Of a stretch of DNA of 64,000 bases, positions 27,319-36,476 are shown piece after piece (the first letter of the stretch is position 1; the number at the start of each line of letters is the position of its first letter). Origin of the DNA: Candidatus Mediterraneibacter surreyensis (GTDB lineage Bacteria > Bacillota > Clostridia > Lachnospirales > Lachnospiraceae); the NCBI GenBank assembly GCA_019118885.1, contig DWYB01000063.1:1-64000 (forward strand). The letters are read 5' to 3'. Made by a program: the position numbers and the translations under genes. Below the pieces are notes generated by a model. That model was not told the origin of the DNA. It ran no database searches and saw only the letters and a list, made by a program, of their open reading frames with translations.

Positions 27319-27822
27319 ATGGATTTCGAACACATATACCGGCTCTATTTCAAAGATGTATTCCTGTATCTCCGGGCACTGTCCGCAAGCGCGGATACGG
27401 CGGAAGAGATTACGCAGGAAACATTTGTAAAAGCACTCCGGTCGATCGACTCTTTTGACGGCTCGAAGGATATCAGGGCATGGCTGTTTACGATTGCCAG
27501 AAATACATACTATACACATTGCAGGCGGCAGTCCCGGTATGCTGATGAGGAGCTGTCCGAAAATGAGCCGGATATACAGCCGGATTTTACAGAGCGGTTT
27601 GCGGACGAAGAGAGCGCCTTTCAGATCCACCGGTTCCTGCACGGCATGGACGAACCCTATAAAGAAGTATTCAGTCTGAGAGTATTCGGGGAACTGCCTT
27701 TCGAGAAGATCGGCGCTATATTCGGAAAGAGCTCCGGGTGGGCAAGAGTGACATTCTACCGTGCTAAGAAGCAGATCATTGAGTATATGGAGGTGACGGA
27801 GCATGAAAATGGTAAGCTGTAA
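27319..27822 (+). CDS. ECF-type RNA polymerase sigma factor
   Basis: 167 residues with region 2 (DFEHIYRLYFKDVFLYLRAL, then EEITQETFVKAL and DIRAWLFTIARN) and region 4 (PYKEVFSLRVFGELPFEKIG, then GKSSGWARVTFYRAKK). ATG 27319 is preferred: AAAGGGGG ends at 27309, right before an earlier ATG at 27310, and leaves 9 nt to this one. The stop overlaps the following anti-sigma gene. The signal is unknown. It sits within the purine island and may control part of it, which is an inference from place only. Confidence 0.9.
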   Translation: MDFEHIYRLYFKDVFLYLRALSASADTAEEITQETFVKALRSIDSFDGSKDIRAWLFTIARNTYYTHCRRQSRYADEELSENEPDIQPDFTERFADEESAFQIHRFLHGMDEPYKEVFSLRVFGELPFEKIGAIFGKSSGWARVTFYRAKKQIIEYMEVTEHENGKL

Positions 27823-28477
27823 TATTATAAAGGATATACTGCCGCTCTATCTGGATGGGGTAGTGAGCGATGATACGAAGAAGATGGTAGAAGAGCATCT
27901 AAAAGAGTGCGACCAGTGCAGAAATGAGGCGATGACTTTAAAGCAAGATGTCGTCCTGCCTGTCAGCAAAAGTGTTCGTCTGGCTGAGACAGAAGTGGTG
28001 AAAGGACTGAAAAGAAAACTTTTCAGAAAGAAGTTTTTTGTATCGGCAATATCCGTTATTCTGACGATCGGTGTTCTGTCAGGTATCTATTCCTATATGG
28101 CGCTGACGAAGACATGTGTGCCTTATGACAGCGGAAAGATACGGGTGGAAGATGAAAATGGAGCGTTGTATGTGGTCTATCAGGGCGATGACTTGGAGGG
28201 CACAGTCAGCTTCGATCCGGCAGAAGTGACGATTGACGGGAAAGAGCAGAACGTGTTCACTTTCTATTGCTATACAACTCTCTGGTCCGAGTATATTGAG
28301 CCGATTTTTGATGACGAGACTGAGAAGACTCAGGAGAGGATCATGTATGTAGGGCAGAAGGATGAGATAGACAGAATCTATTATGGAGAGTTTGACAGCA
28401 CAGACCCGCTTTCCGCGGAGTACGACTATGCATCGATGCTTGCCGGCCCGGAAATGGAGATTATCTGGGAGAGATAA
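27803..28477 (+). CDS. Zinc-finger anti-sigma factor, single membrane span
   Basis: 224 residues. The N-terminal domain has the HxxxCxxC motif (HLKECDQC) of zinc-binding anti-sigma factors. A membrane span follows at about residues 76-96, and then an outside domain of about 125 residues without known relatives by eye. It overlaps the sigma gene by 20 nt and should hold that sigma factor at the membrane until a signal reaches the outside domain. Confidence 0.85.
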   Translation: MKMVSCNIIKDILPLYLDGVVSDDTKKMVEEHLKECDQCRNEAMTLKQDVVLPVSKSVRLAETEVVKGLKRKLFRKKFFVSAISVILTIGVLSGIYSYMALTKTCVPYDSGKIRVEDENGALYVVYQGDDLEGTVSFDPAEVTIDGKEQNVFTFYCYTTLWSEYIEPIFDDETEKTQERIMYVGQKDEIDRIYYGEFDSTDPLSAEYDYASMLAGPEMEIIWER

Positions 28478-28534
28478 TCCCCAGGGACAATCTTCAGAGA
28501 AAGATTCAACAGGAGAAATCAACACAAATAAATA

Positions 28535-28589
28535 AGGACATCCGTTCAGTACATGGCATAACTGTCGGATGTCCTCGTTTTATATTTTT
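28535..28589 (+). terminator. Terminator between convergent anti-sigma and arcC genes
   Basis: AGGACATCCG (28535-28544) and CGGATGTCCT (28566-28575) form a perfect 10-bp stem, followed by CGTTTTATATTTTT. Confidence 0.82.
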
Positions 28590-28611
28590 AGGAGATTATC
28601 AGCTGTCTGTT

Positions 28612-29556
28612 TTAAAGATGGATTCTTGTGCCGGTCTTTCCGAGTATTCCGTCTTTTGCTTTCTCAAGCAGGGTGATGAGCGCCTGCCTTCCCGGTTTGG
28701 ACTCGGCAAAATCTACGGCAGCCTGAACTTTCGGAAGCATAGAACCCGGCGCAAAATGTCCCTCGTCTATATACTGCTTCGCCTCGTCTACCGTAATATC
28801 GTCCAGCCATTTTTCATCCGGCTTTCCGTAATTGATCGCAACTTTTTCAACGGCAGTCAGGATGATAAGGAAATCAGCGTCCAGCTCTTTTGCCATAAGG
28901 CAGCTTGCGAAGTCCTTGTCAATGACGGCACTGGCGCCTTTTAAATGATTGCCCTGACGAGTGACAGGGATACCGCCGCCGCCACAGGCAATGACTACAT
29001 CGCCGGAGTCCACCATGTTGCGGATCGTTCCAATCTCGATGATCTCCTGCGGTTTCGGGGAAGCAACCACACGACGGTAGCCGCGGCCTGCATCTTCTTT
29101 CATAATGTAGTCATATTTTTCTGTCATCATATCAGCCTGTTCTTTTGTCATGAAACGGCCAATCGGCTTAGACGGATACTCGAATGCCGGATCATTAGGA
29201 TCAACCCTCACCTGCGTGATCATGGTCGCCACAGGGATATCTGTGATTCCCCTGTTTAAGAGCTCTTCGCGGAGCGCATTCTGCAGGTCATAACCGATGT
29301 ACGCCTGACTCATGGCAACACAGACAGACAGCGGTGTGTTCGGCTGCTGCGGATCTTCATGGGTGAGGGCAAGCATAGCGTTGTTGACCATGCCTACCTG
29401 AGGCCCGTTCCCGTGAGCGACAACAACCTCGCATCCCTCCTGTATCAGGTCAACAATGGCGCGGGATGTGATCTTAACGGCCTTCATCTGCTCCGGCAGA
29501 GTATTGCCGAGGGCGTTTCCGCCCAGAGCAATAACGATACGTTTTTTCTTTTCCAT
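28612..29556 (-). CDS. arcC: Carbamate kinase
   Basis: Makes ATP from carbamoyl phosphate and ADP, releasing ammonia and CO2. The 314 residues show IVIALGGNALG, VVAHGNGPQVGMV, VIACGGGGIPV and VIDKDFASCLMA, all typical. GGAGG precedes the ATG. It is the last gene of the leftward purine operon, where it would harvest the carbamoyl phosphate made by YgeW and so provide fermentative ATP. Confidence 0.95.
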   Translation of the reverse strand: MEKKKRIVIALGGNALGNTLPEQMKAVKITSRAIVDLIQEGCEVVVAHGNGPQVGMVNNAMLALTHEDPQQPNTPLSVCVAMSQAYIGYDLQNALREELLNRGITDIPVATMITQVRVDPNDPAFEYPSKPIGRFMTKEQADMMTEKYDYIMKEDAGRGYRRVVASPKPQEIIEIGTIRNMVDSGDVVIACGGGGIPVTRQGNHLKGASAVIDKDFASCLMAKELDADFLIILTAVEKVAINYGKPDEKWLDDITVDEAKQYIDEGHFAPGSMLPKVQAAVDFAESKPGRQALITLLEKAKDGILGKTGTRIHL

Positions 29557-29573
29557 AAACTGCCTCCTGAAGA

Positions 29574-29957
29574 TTAATCCTCTTTCACAGCGGCGATGGC
29601 TTCTACCTCGCAGAGCACTCCTTTCGGAAGGGCTTTGACAGCGACGCAGGAGCGGGCCGGTTTTCCGGTGAAATATTTTGCGTATACTTCATTGAAAGCT
29701 GCAAAATCAGCCATATCTGCAAGGAAGCAGGTTGTCTTTACGACGTCTGTAAATGCTGCTCCCTGACTTTCCAGAAGAGCGCCTACATTTTTCATAACCT
29801 GTTCTGCCTGCTCTTCGATGGTAGTGCCGACTACTTCGCCAGTCTCCGGTGAGAGCGGGATCTGTCCGGAGAAAAATGCGATTCCGTTCAGGACGATTCC
29901 CTGTGAGTACGGTCCGATTGCTGCAGGTGCGTTTTTTGTGTCAACATATTTTAACAT
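29574..29957 (-). CDS. ridA: RidA-family enamine/imine deaminase
   Basis: 127 residues of the YjgF/RidA family: [20 protein letters not shown] near the start and the conserved arginine and glutamate in [20 protein letters not shown] at the end. It hydrolyses reactive enamines such as 2-aminoacrylate. Its place makes sense because DpaL, in the same operon, releases such an intermediate from diaminopropionate. GAGG-type site upstream. Confidence 0.9.
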   Translation of the reverse strand: MLKYVDTKNAPAAIGPYSQGIVLNGIAFFSGQIPLSPETGEVVGTTIEEQAEQVMKNVGALLESQGAAFTDVVKTTCFLADMADFAAFNEVYAKYFTGKPARSCVAVKALPKGVLCEVEAIAAVKED

Positions 29958-29997
29958 GATGTAAATACCTCCTGATGATAAGATTGTTTTTGAGTGA

Positions 29998-30052
29998 GTA
30001 ACTGTTCAGAGAGTTCAGCCGTTCAGCCCGCGCCATTCGCAAAGCTGCAATT
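29998..30052. repeat. Mosaic dispersed repeat, copy C
   Basis: The ridA-ygeW gap contains GTAACTGTTCAG, two GTTCAGCC units, and then CGCCATTCGCAAAGC, the last shared with the 65-bp repeats at 14962. It joins both repeat types of the window in one place inside a transcribed operon. Confidence 0.65.
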
Positions 30053-30053
30053 T

Positions 30054-31247
30054 CTATTTAAAAACTCTCGGTGTTGCTTTTTCTTCCAGTTTCTTGAGGA
30101 TGTCAGCCGGATTTGCGAATTTTGCAAGGAAGATCATAGCTGCGATGATGTACGGTTTGTAGCTTGCCTCTTTGTAGAGCGGATCTCTGTAGCGGTCGAA
30201 TACGCTTGCGTCAACCTCGCCTTCCTCACAGCTTACGCCTGTGATGTCGGCCGGCAGGCAGTGCATATAGAGAGCTTTGCCGTCTTTTGTTGTCTTCATC
30301 AGTTCCTCTGTGCATGCCCAGTCTTTGTGCTGTGCGTTCTGAGCAAGGAGTTCTTTCTCCAGCTCCTTGATGCCTTCGAAGTCACCGTTTCCGTACAGCT
30401 CTGTACGTTTCTCCATTGCTGCGAACGGAGCCCAGCTCTTCGGATACACGATATCGGCGTCTTTGAATGCCTCTGCCATATTGTTTGTCTTTGTGAATGT
30501 ACCGCCGGATTTCTTTGCGTTCTCGGCAGCAACAGCCTCAACTTCCGGGAATACCTCGTATCCTTCCGGATGAGCCAGTACAACGTCCATTCCGAATCGT
30601 GTCATCAGTCCGATGATTCCCTGAGGAACAGAGAGCGGTTTACCGTATGACGGAGAGTAAGCCCATGACATTGCGATCTTTTTGCCTTTCAGATTCTCAA
30701 CTCCGCCGAACTCATGGATGATGTGGAGCATATCAGCCATTGCCTGTGTCGGGTGATCGATATCGCACTGCAGGTTGACAAGAGTCGGTTTCTGCTCAAG
30801 GATACCGTCTTTATTTCCCTGTGTTACGGCGTCAACAACTTCGTGCATATAAGCATTTCCTTTGCCGATGTACATATCATCGCGGATGCCGATAACGTCA
30901 GCCATGAAAGAGATCATGTTGGCTGTCTCGCGGACTGTCTCACCGTGTGCAACCTGAGATTTTCCCTCGTCCAGATCCTGAACCTCAAGACCTAACAGGT
31001 TACATGCAGATGCAAATGAAAAACGTGTACGTGTGGAGTTATCGCGGAACAGTGAGATTCCGAGACCGCTCTCGAAAACCTTTGTGGAGATATTGTTTTC
31101 TCTCATGTAGCGGAGAGCGTCAGCTACTGTAAATACAGCTTCCAGCTCGTCGTCTGTTTTCTCCCATGTCAGGAAGAAGTCTCCGTTGTACATATCCTTA
31201 AAGTTCAGGGCGTTCAGCTTGTCGATATAATCCTGTAAAGTTTTCAT
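30054..31247 (-). CDS. ygeW: Knotted carbamoyltransferase YgeW
   Basis: A 397-residue member of the aspartate/ornithine transcarbamylase family. It has the carbamoyl phosphate motif in FRDNSTRTRFSFASACN and the HCLPADITG motif near the C-terminus. Length and the insert around residue 230 fit the YgeW type rather than ornithine transcarbamylase. The natural substrate is not settled. In this context it probably releases carbamoyl phosphate from a ureido intermediate for ArcC. Confidence 0.92.
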   Translation of the reverse strand: MKTLQDYIDKLNALNFKDMYNGDFFLTWEKTDDELEAVFTVADALRYMRENNISTKVFESGLGISLFRDNSTRTRFSFASACNLLGLEVQDLDEGKSQVAHGETVRETANMISFMADVIGIRDDMYIGKGNAYMHEVVDAVTQGNKDGILEQKPTLVNLQCDIDHPTQAMADMLHIIHEFGGVENLKGKKIAMSWAYSPSYGKPLSVPQGIIGLMTRFGMDVVLAHPEGYEVFPEVEAVAAENAKKSGGTFTKTNNMAEAFKDADIVYPKSWAPFAAMEKRTELYGNGDFEGIKELEKELLAQNAQHKDWACTEELMKTTKDGKALYMHCLPADITGVSCEEGEVDASVFDRYRDPLYKEASYKPYIIAAMIFLAKFANPADILKKLEEKATPRVFK

Positions 31248-31300
31248 TTTTGTTTATCCTCCTTGAATATTGAAATAAAAAATTATGTTATATGCGGACG

Positions 31301-31370
31301 AAAATCCGTTTCAGTGTCCTCCATTCCGAGGCTCCGCTTAACCTCCATTCCGGACACAGAAACGGATTTC
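31301..31370. repeat. Inverted repeat with internal direct repeats in the ygeY-ygeW gap
   Basis: The arms at 31301-31319 and 31352-31370 match in 17 of 19 positions (core ATCCGTTTC / GAAACGGAT). Inside, CCTCCATTCCG occurs twice (31318-31328, 31342-31352). It lies in the 254-base gap of the leftward operon, so the RNA can fold into a long hairpin; no T-run follows on the minus strand. Confidence 0.75.
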
Positions 31371-31501
31371 CTGTGCCATAAGATCGGAAATTTTCGCTTT
31401 CGAAATCAAGAAGGTTAAACAAACTGGCATTCAAAAATTAAGTTAAAGCCAGAAAGAAGCCCAAGTGGAGCGAAGAACACATATGATGCCTCTTGAACGT
31501 C

Positions 31502-32812
31502 TTATTCGCAATAAATCTCAGGCAGTGCCGCATATACGGCAGCGCATGTTACAAGATCCTGTTTCCATGTCTTCTCGTTCGGTGCGTGCGCCTGAGCTTC
31601 AGCGCCCGGTCCGAATCCGATGCAGGGAATGCCGTTTCTTCCCATGATGGAAACGCCGTTTGTGGAGAATGTCCACTTGTCTGTAAGCGGACGGCTCTGG
31701 CGCATTTCCAGTGTCTCGGGAGCGCCGATCCTCTTGTCTCCGTAGAGAGAAGTATAGGCTTTCTCAAGTGCCTTTGTTACCTTGTGGTCTTTCGGGATCG
31801 CCCATGTCGGGAAGTAGCACTCGATTTCGTATACGCATCCTGTGTAGGACGGACGGTCGTAGTTGTACATGGATACGACTACGTCGTCGCCGTATTTCTT
31901 GACGCTTGGCAGAGCGCGGATCTCATCCAGACAGCTCTCCCATGTCTCGCCGAATGTCATGCGGCGGTCAAGTGATACCGCGCAGGAATCGGCTACCGCA
32001 CAGCGGCTCGGGGATGTGTAGAAGATCTGGGAAACAGTAACTGTACCGCGTCCGAGGAAACGGGCTTCCTCCCAGTCCGGATTGTATTTCGGATTTAACA
32101 TTTTTACAAGACCTTTGATCTCTGTCTCGTCTGCATCGTCGTTCTCATTAAGAGCACGCACATCCTGAAGAATATCAGCCATCTTGTAGATCGCGTTGTC
32201 ACCGCGCTCCGGAGCGGATCCATGGCAGGAAACGCCTTTGACGTCAATGCGGATCTCCATACGTCCGCGCTGTCCGCGGTAAATACCGCCGTCTGTCGGC
32301 TCTGTGGATACGACAAATTCCGGACGGATCTTGTCTTCATTGATGATGTACTGCCAGCACAGACCGTCGCAGTCCTCTTCCTGAACGGTTCCCACGACCA
32401 TGATCTTGCATCCTTCCGGGATCAGGTTCAGATCTTTCATGATCCTTGCGCCGTAGACTGCAGATACCAGTCCGCCGCACTGATCGGATACACCGCGTCC
32501 GCCGATTTCTGTGTCGTTCTCGTATCCCTCGTACGGATCGAAGTTCCAGTTGTCGATGTTTCCGATGCCTACTGTGTCGATATGTGCATCGTATGCTATG
32601 ATTTTATCGCCTGTTCCCATGTATCCGATGACATTTCCCTGAGGATCGATAACGACCTCGTCGAAGTCCAGTTTTTTCATCTCGGCAGCAATTGTGTCGA
32701 TGTGTGCTTTCTCATCGCAGCTCTCGCCCGGATTCTTTACGATAGCGCGGAGAAATGCGGTCATGTCTTTCTGATAACCCTGTGCAGCTTCTTTGATTTT
32801 GTTGAAGTCCAT
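31502..32812 (-). CDS. ygeY: YgeY-family selenium-linked M20 hydrolase
   Basis: A 436-residue metallohydrolase of the M20 peptidase/deacylase fold. The metal-binding sites are [24 protein letters not shown], the glutamate pair in QEEDCDG and [11 protein letters not shown] 32812 follows AAAGGAG; the frame is open further upstream to 32899 but without a site. It probably hydrolyses an amide bond in a ring-opened purine intermediate. Known to accompany selenium-dependent molybdenum hydroxylases. Confidence 0.92.
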   Translation of the reverse strand: MDFNKIKEAAQGYQKDMTAFLRAIVKNPGESCDEKAHIDTIAAEMKKLDFDEVVIDPQGNVIGYMGTGDKIIAYDAHIDTVGIGNIDNWNFDPYEGYENDTEIGGRGVSDQCGGLVSAVYGARIMKDLNLIPEGCKIMVVGTVQEEDCDGLCWQYIINEDKIRPEFVVSTEPTDGGIYRGQRGRMEIRIDVKGVSCHGSAPERGDNAIYKMADILQDVRALNENDDADETEIKGLVKMLNPKYNPDWEEARFLGRGTVTVSQIFYTSPSRCAVADSCAVSLDRRMTFGETWESCLDEIRALPSVKKYGDDVVVSMYNYDRPSYTGCVYEIECYFPTWAIPKDHKVTKALEKAYTSLYGDKRIGAPETLEMRQSRPLTDKWTFSTNGVSIMGRNGIPCIGFGPGAEAQAHAPNEKTWKQDLVTCAAVYAALPEIYCE

Positions 32813-32914
32813 AGTTTTAATCTCCTTTCCTTGTTTGCGCCGTGTAATGCGCGGCATAGTAGTACACCTCTGCGGTGTTTTGTAAATGTGATTGTTCATC
32901 AGGTACCGGAATGC

Positions 32915-34120
32915 TTATCTGTCGTTCCCGCCCCAGACGATGGATTCGTATCTCTCGGGATCCGTGTCGCCTTCAGTGGAGAAGAGGAGTACTTTTGAAT
33001 TCTCATCCAGACCGAGATGCTCTCTCAGCGGCCGGTACTCGTCCATTGTCATGATGCACGCAAGTGTTCCGAACGGTGCGGCGCCGGACTCGCCGGATGT
33101 CACCGGCTGATCGCCTTTCACCGGTGCTGCGAGCATGCGCATGCCCCTTGCGGCCACCCAGTCGGGTGATGCGACAAAAGTATCTACGTGATTTTTCAGG
33201 ATATCCCATGAAATGGTGTTGGGTTCACCGCAGGCAAGTCCTGCCATGATCGTTACCATGTCTCCGTCTACGATGCGAATGTCGCCGTCTCCTGCGCAGG
33301 CGCCCTTGTACAGGCAGGCAGCAGCTTCAGCTTCCACTACGACTACTTTCGGAGGATTCTCGGGATAGCGGTTTGCGAAATATCCCTGAACAGCACCTGC
33401 AAGAGATCCGACGCCGGCCTGAATGAATACGTGCGTCGGGCGCTCGCAATCATAATCGTGGAGCTGCTCGTCCGCTTCCATCGCCATGGTTCCGTAGCCC
33501 TGCATGATCCATGAAGGAATCTCCTCATAGCCGTCCCATGCAGTATCCTGCACCATGACGCCGTTTTCCGTCTTTTCCGCCATGGCATTTGCCATACGGA
33601 CACATTCATCATAATTGTATTCTTCGATGGTCGCCTGTGCGCCCTCGGCAAGAATATTGTTCAGTCTTGTCTGTGTGCTTCCTTTCGGCATGAGAACAAC
33701 GGCTTTCTGTCCCAGCTTATTGGCGGCCCATGCAACGCCGCGGCCGTGATTGCCGTCCGTTGCGGTAAAGAATGTAGCCTGTCCGAACTCTTTTTTCAGC
33801 TCTTCCGAAGTGAGCACGTTGTAGGGAAGCTCGGAGACGTCTTTGCCCGTCTGTTTTGCTATGTAGCGTGCCATGGCGAATGAACCGCCAAGCACTTTGA
33901 AAGCATTGAGTCCGAAACGATAGGACTCATCTTTGACGTATACTTCTCCCAGTCCGAGGCGCGCTGCCATGTGATCCAGCTTTGCCAGCGGAGTGACGCT
34001 GTACTGCGGAAAGCTTTCATGGAACGTGCGCGCTTTTCTGACCTCGTCCAGCCCCATTATTTTCAGGTTGGAATCCGCTGTCTTCGGCATCTTGTTCACT
34101 GCCCATTTGATTGTGTCCAT
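32915..34120 (-). CDS. dpaL: Diaminopropionate ammonia-lyase
   Basis: PLP enzyme (YgeX) splitting 2,3-diaminopropionate into pyruvate and two ammonia. The 401 residues contain the PLP lysine in RFGLNAFKVLGG, the asparagine loop TDGNHGRGVAWAAN, and QAGVGSLAGAVQGYF near the phosphate site. GGAGG lies before the start. In this operon it would give pyruvate, the carbon and energy outlet of the pathway. Confidence 0.94.
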   Translation of the reverse strand: MDTIKWAVNKMPKTADSNLKIMGLDEVRKARTFHESFPQYSVTPLAKLDHMAARLGLGEVYVKDESYRFGLNAFKVLGGSFAMARYIAKQTGKDVSELPYNVLTSEELKKEFGQATFFTATDGNHGRGVAWAANKLGQKAVVLMPKGSTQTRLNNILAEGAQATIEEYNYDECVRMANAMAEKTENGVMVQDTAWDGYEEIPSWIMQGYGTMAMEADEQLHDYDCERPTHVFIQAGVGSLAGAVQGYFANRYPENPPKVVVVEAEAAACLYKGACAGDGDIRIVDGDMVTIMAGLACGEPNTISWDILKNHVDTFVASPDWVAARGMRMLAAPVKGDQPVTSGESGAAPFGTLACIMTMDEYRPLREHLGLDENSKVLLFSTEGDTDPERYESIVWGGNDR

Positions 34121-34154
34121 TGTGGAACCTCCTTAATATATGAAATGTTATTGA

Positions 34155-34802
34155 TTACCCTTTGTCCATATAACTGTATAGCGTAAATTTTGATATCCCC
34201 AGCAGGGACGAGACTTTGTCGCCGGATTTGGTGATGAGAAATGCTCCGGCGTTATTCAAATACTGCACTACGGCGACTTTATCGTCTTTATTCATCATCG
34301 CGACGGGCTTGCCTACTCTGGCGATTGCCTGTTCAATGAGCAGATCGAGGAGTTCGGTCACATTATGGGTGATCCTCTGCGGAGAGTCTGAAGCATCCTC
34401 CCCATGGCTGTCCTCGGGTTCGGTCTGAACCAGTCCGCGGATGGAGTTCTCTGCCGCGAGCAGGGTAGTTATGTCGTAATTCATGGAAAAGATATATACG
34501 ATCTTTCCTTCTTCATTACGGATGTAAAGTGTACTGGATTTTAAGATCCTGCCGTCATCTGTTCTTGTCAGATAAGCGAGTTTATCCTTGAGTTTGCCGG
34601 GATCGGATCTCAGCGTCTCCAGCACGATGCCTGACGGGCCGTCGCCGGTATGGCGGTTGGAGACATGTCCGTTTTCAATATAGACGATGGATTTGTCAAG
34701 GTCTTTTTTTGTCAGATCGTGGATGACGACTTCGCAGGAATTCCCGAACTGGGCTGCGAGTCCGTGTGCAAGCTGCTTAAGAAAATGAAGTATCTGCTCC
34801 AT
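34155..34802 (-). CDS. YheO/DauR-like transcriptional regulator
   Basis: 215 residues. The N-terminal half matches the PAS-like YheO domain (NSCEVVIHDL, then IVYIFSMNYDIT). The last 60 or so form an HTH of the DauR type (AVVQYLNNAGAFLI, then LLGISKFTLYSYM). ATG 34802 is chosen: AGGCAGGTGAA precedes it, while ATG 34838 lies only about 8 nt from the predicted transcription start. First gene of the leftward purine operon and the best candidate for the protein binding the palindromes at 34889-34923. Confidence 0.85.
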   Translation of the reverse strand: MEQILHFLKQLAHGLAAQFGNSCEVVIHDLTKKDLDKSIVYIENGHVSNRHTGDGPSGIVLETLRSDPGKLKDKLAYLTRTDDGRILKSSTLYIRNEEGKIVYIFSMNYDITTLLAAENSIRGLVQTEPEDSHGEDASDSPQRITHNVTELLDLLIEQAIARVGKPVAMMNKDDKVAVVQYLNNAGAFLITKSGDKVSSLLGISKFTLYSYMDKG

Positions 34803-34852
34803 TGCTTCACCTGCCTTTTTAGTAAGCATGTCTGTCATGTGTCTCTAAACTC

Positions 34853-34880
34853 ATCATAGCATAAAAAAATATAGAGTCAA
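34853..34880 (-). promoter_or_regulatory. Promoter of the leftward purine operon
   Basis: On the minus strand TTGACT (34880-34875), a 16-nt spacer and TATGAT (34858-34853). The expected start near 34846 leaves a 44-nt leader to the regulator gene. Confidence 0.7.
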
Positions 34881-34888
34881 TACTTTTT

Positions 34889-34923
34889 CTAAAAAATTTT
34901 TAGGCAATCTAAAAAATATTTAG
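34889..34923. promoter_or_regulatory. Two 15-bp palindromes, likely operators
   Basis: CTAAAAAATTTTTAG (34889-34903) and CTAAAAAATATTTAG (34909-34923) have centres 20 bp apart, so they face the same side of the helix. They lie about 43-77 bp upstream of the leftward transcription start and upstream of the rightward ssnA leader. This placement suits an activator serving both operons. Confidence 0.7.
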
Positions 34924-34959
34924 AATTCATGTTGCATTTATACATTATTAATGGTATTC

Positions 34960-34965
34960 TATAAT
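34960..34965 (+). promoter_or_regulatory. Candidate -10 box for the ssnA operon
   Basis: TATAAT 93 nt before the ssnA start. No good -35 lies at 16-18 nt; TTGCAT occurs 22 nt upstream. A weak -35 would fit a promoter that needs activation. Confidence 0.4.
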
Positions 34966-35057
34966 CAGTGACAGGACTTAGTGTGCGAATTGCACAGAAA
35001 TCAGCGATGGCGCACTGAGGGCGGTATGTGTAAAATGAATAAAAAGGAGAAATTAAC

Positions 35058-36389
35058 ATGCTTGTTTTAGGTAATGGAAAAGTTATCACAAGAGACGCCG
35101 CGTGCCCGCTGATCGAGAATGGCGCAGTCGCGATCGACGGCGCTGCAATCTGTAAAGTGGGTTCTGCAGAGGAAGTCAGAAAAGCATATCCCGAAGCAGA
35201 GTACATCGATGCAAAAGGCGGTCTGATCATGCCCGGCTTTATCAATGTACATGAGCATATTTACAGTGCATTTGCAAGAGGGCTTTCCATAAAGGGCTAC
35301 GATCCGAAAGGATTTCTGGACATCCTTGACGGACAGTGGTGGACGATCGACCGCAATCTCACACTGCATGATACATATTTAAGTGCTATGGCTACTTATA
35401 TCGACTGTATCAGAAACGGTGTGACCACGATCTTTGACCACCATGCAAGTTTCGGCTCGATAAGGGGCTCTCTTTTTGAAATTGAGAAAGCGGCAAAAGA
35501 GACAGGCGTACGTTCCTGCCTCTGCTACGAGATCTCTGACAGAGACGGTATGGACAAGGCGAGAGAATCTGTTATGGAGAATGCGGAGTTCATCCGGCAT
35601 GCACTACAGGATGATTCCGGGATGATCGCCGGGATGATGGGTATGCATGCACAGTTTACGATTTCCGATGAAACGTTTGCATTTGCGGCTGCCAATAAAC
35701 CGGATGAAGTGGGATATCACATCCATGTGGCAGAGGGAATCGAAGACCTGCATCACTGTCTGAAGCATTACGGGAAACGGATCGTTGACCGTCTGATGGA
35801 TCATGGAATCCTCGGAGAAAAGACGCTCCTCGGGCACTGTATTTACATCAATCCTCATGAAATGGACTTAATTAAGGAAACAGGTACTATGGTAGTCCAC
35901 AATCCGGAGTCCAATATGGGCAATGCGTGCGGATGCCCGCCGACTATGGAGCTGGTGCACAGGGGAATCCTGACCGGCCTCGGTACGGACGGATATACAC
36001 ATGATATGATGGAATCGTGGAAAGTGGCAAATATTCTGCACAAACATCACCTCTGTGATCCGAACGCGGCATGGGGAGAAGTGCCGCAGATGCTCTTTGA
36101 GAACAACGCAAAGATTGCGGGAAGATACTTCAAGCAGGAACTGGGCGTCCTGAAAGAGGGCGCGGCGGGCGATGTGATCATCGTCGACTATGATCCGCTT
36201 ACACCGATGAATGAGAACAATATAAACAGCCATCTCTTATTCGGTGTAACAGGGCATGATGTAATGACGACAGTAGCCAACGGCGAAGTCCTGATGAAAG
36301 ACAGGAGGCTTACGAAGATCGATACGGCGAAAGTGATGGCCGACTGCAGACAGGCAGCGAAAGAGCTTGCCGGCCGGATCAACGGCTGA
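35058..36389 (+). CDS. ssnA: Putative aminohydrolase SsnA
   Basis: A 443-residue member of the amidohydrolase family close to guanine/chlorohydrolase-type deaminases. Metal ligands are in PGFINVHEHIYSAFARG, YHIHVAEGIEDLHH, GHCIYIN and LGTDGYTHDM. AAAGGAG lies before the ATG. The exact substrate is unknown; it always travels with ygfK and hydA in such loci and is thought to open or deaminate a purine-derived ring. First gene of the rightward operon. Confidence 0.92.
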   Translation: MLVLGNGKVITRDAACPLIENGAVAIDGAAICKVGSAEEVRKAYPEAEYIDAKGGLIMPGFINVHEHIYSAFARGLSIKGYDPKGFLDILDGQWWTIDRNLTLHDTYLSAMATYIDCIRNGVTTIFDHHASFGSIRGSLFEIEKAAKETGVRSCLCYEISDRDGMDKARESVMENAEFIRHALQDDSGMIAGMMGMHAQFTISDETFAFAAANKPDEVGYHIHVAEGIEDLHHCLKHYGKRIVDRLMDHGILGEKTLLGHCIYINPHEMDLIKETGTMVVHNPESNMGNACGCPPTMELVHRGILTGLGTDGYTHDMMESWKVANILHKHHLCDPNAAWGEVPQMLFENNAKIAGRYFKQELGVLKEGAAGDVIIVDYDPLTPMNENNINSHLLFGVTGHDVMTTVANGEVLMKDRRLTKIDTAKVMADCRQAAKELAGRING

Positions 36390-36476
36390 GCAGGAGAGCT
36401 GCATAAGAAGCGACTGAATCAGTATAAGGAAGGGCCCGGCGATGTATCGGCCGGGGGCAATATAGGGTGAATAAAA

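Noticed and set aside
28618..29577. Several open frames on the plus strand across arcC
   Set aside because: They are antisense to a clearly conserved gene, lack ribosome sites and have unlikely compositions.
31493..32998. Long plus-strand open frames opposite ygeY (up to 258 codons)
   Set aside because: Codon bias of the real gene on the minus strand explains them; no start signal.
34803..34838. Upstream ATG of the YheO-like regulator
   Set aside because: Only about 8 nt from the predicted transcription start and without a ribosome site.
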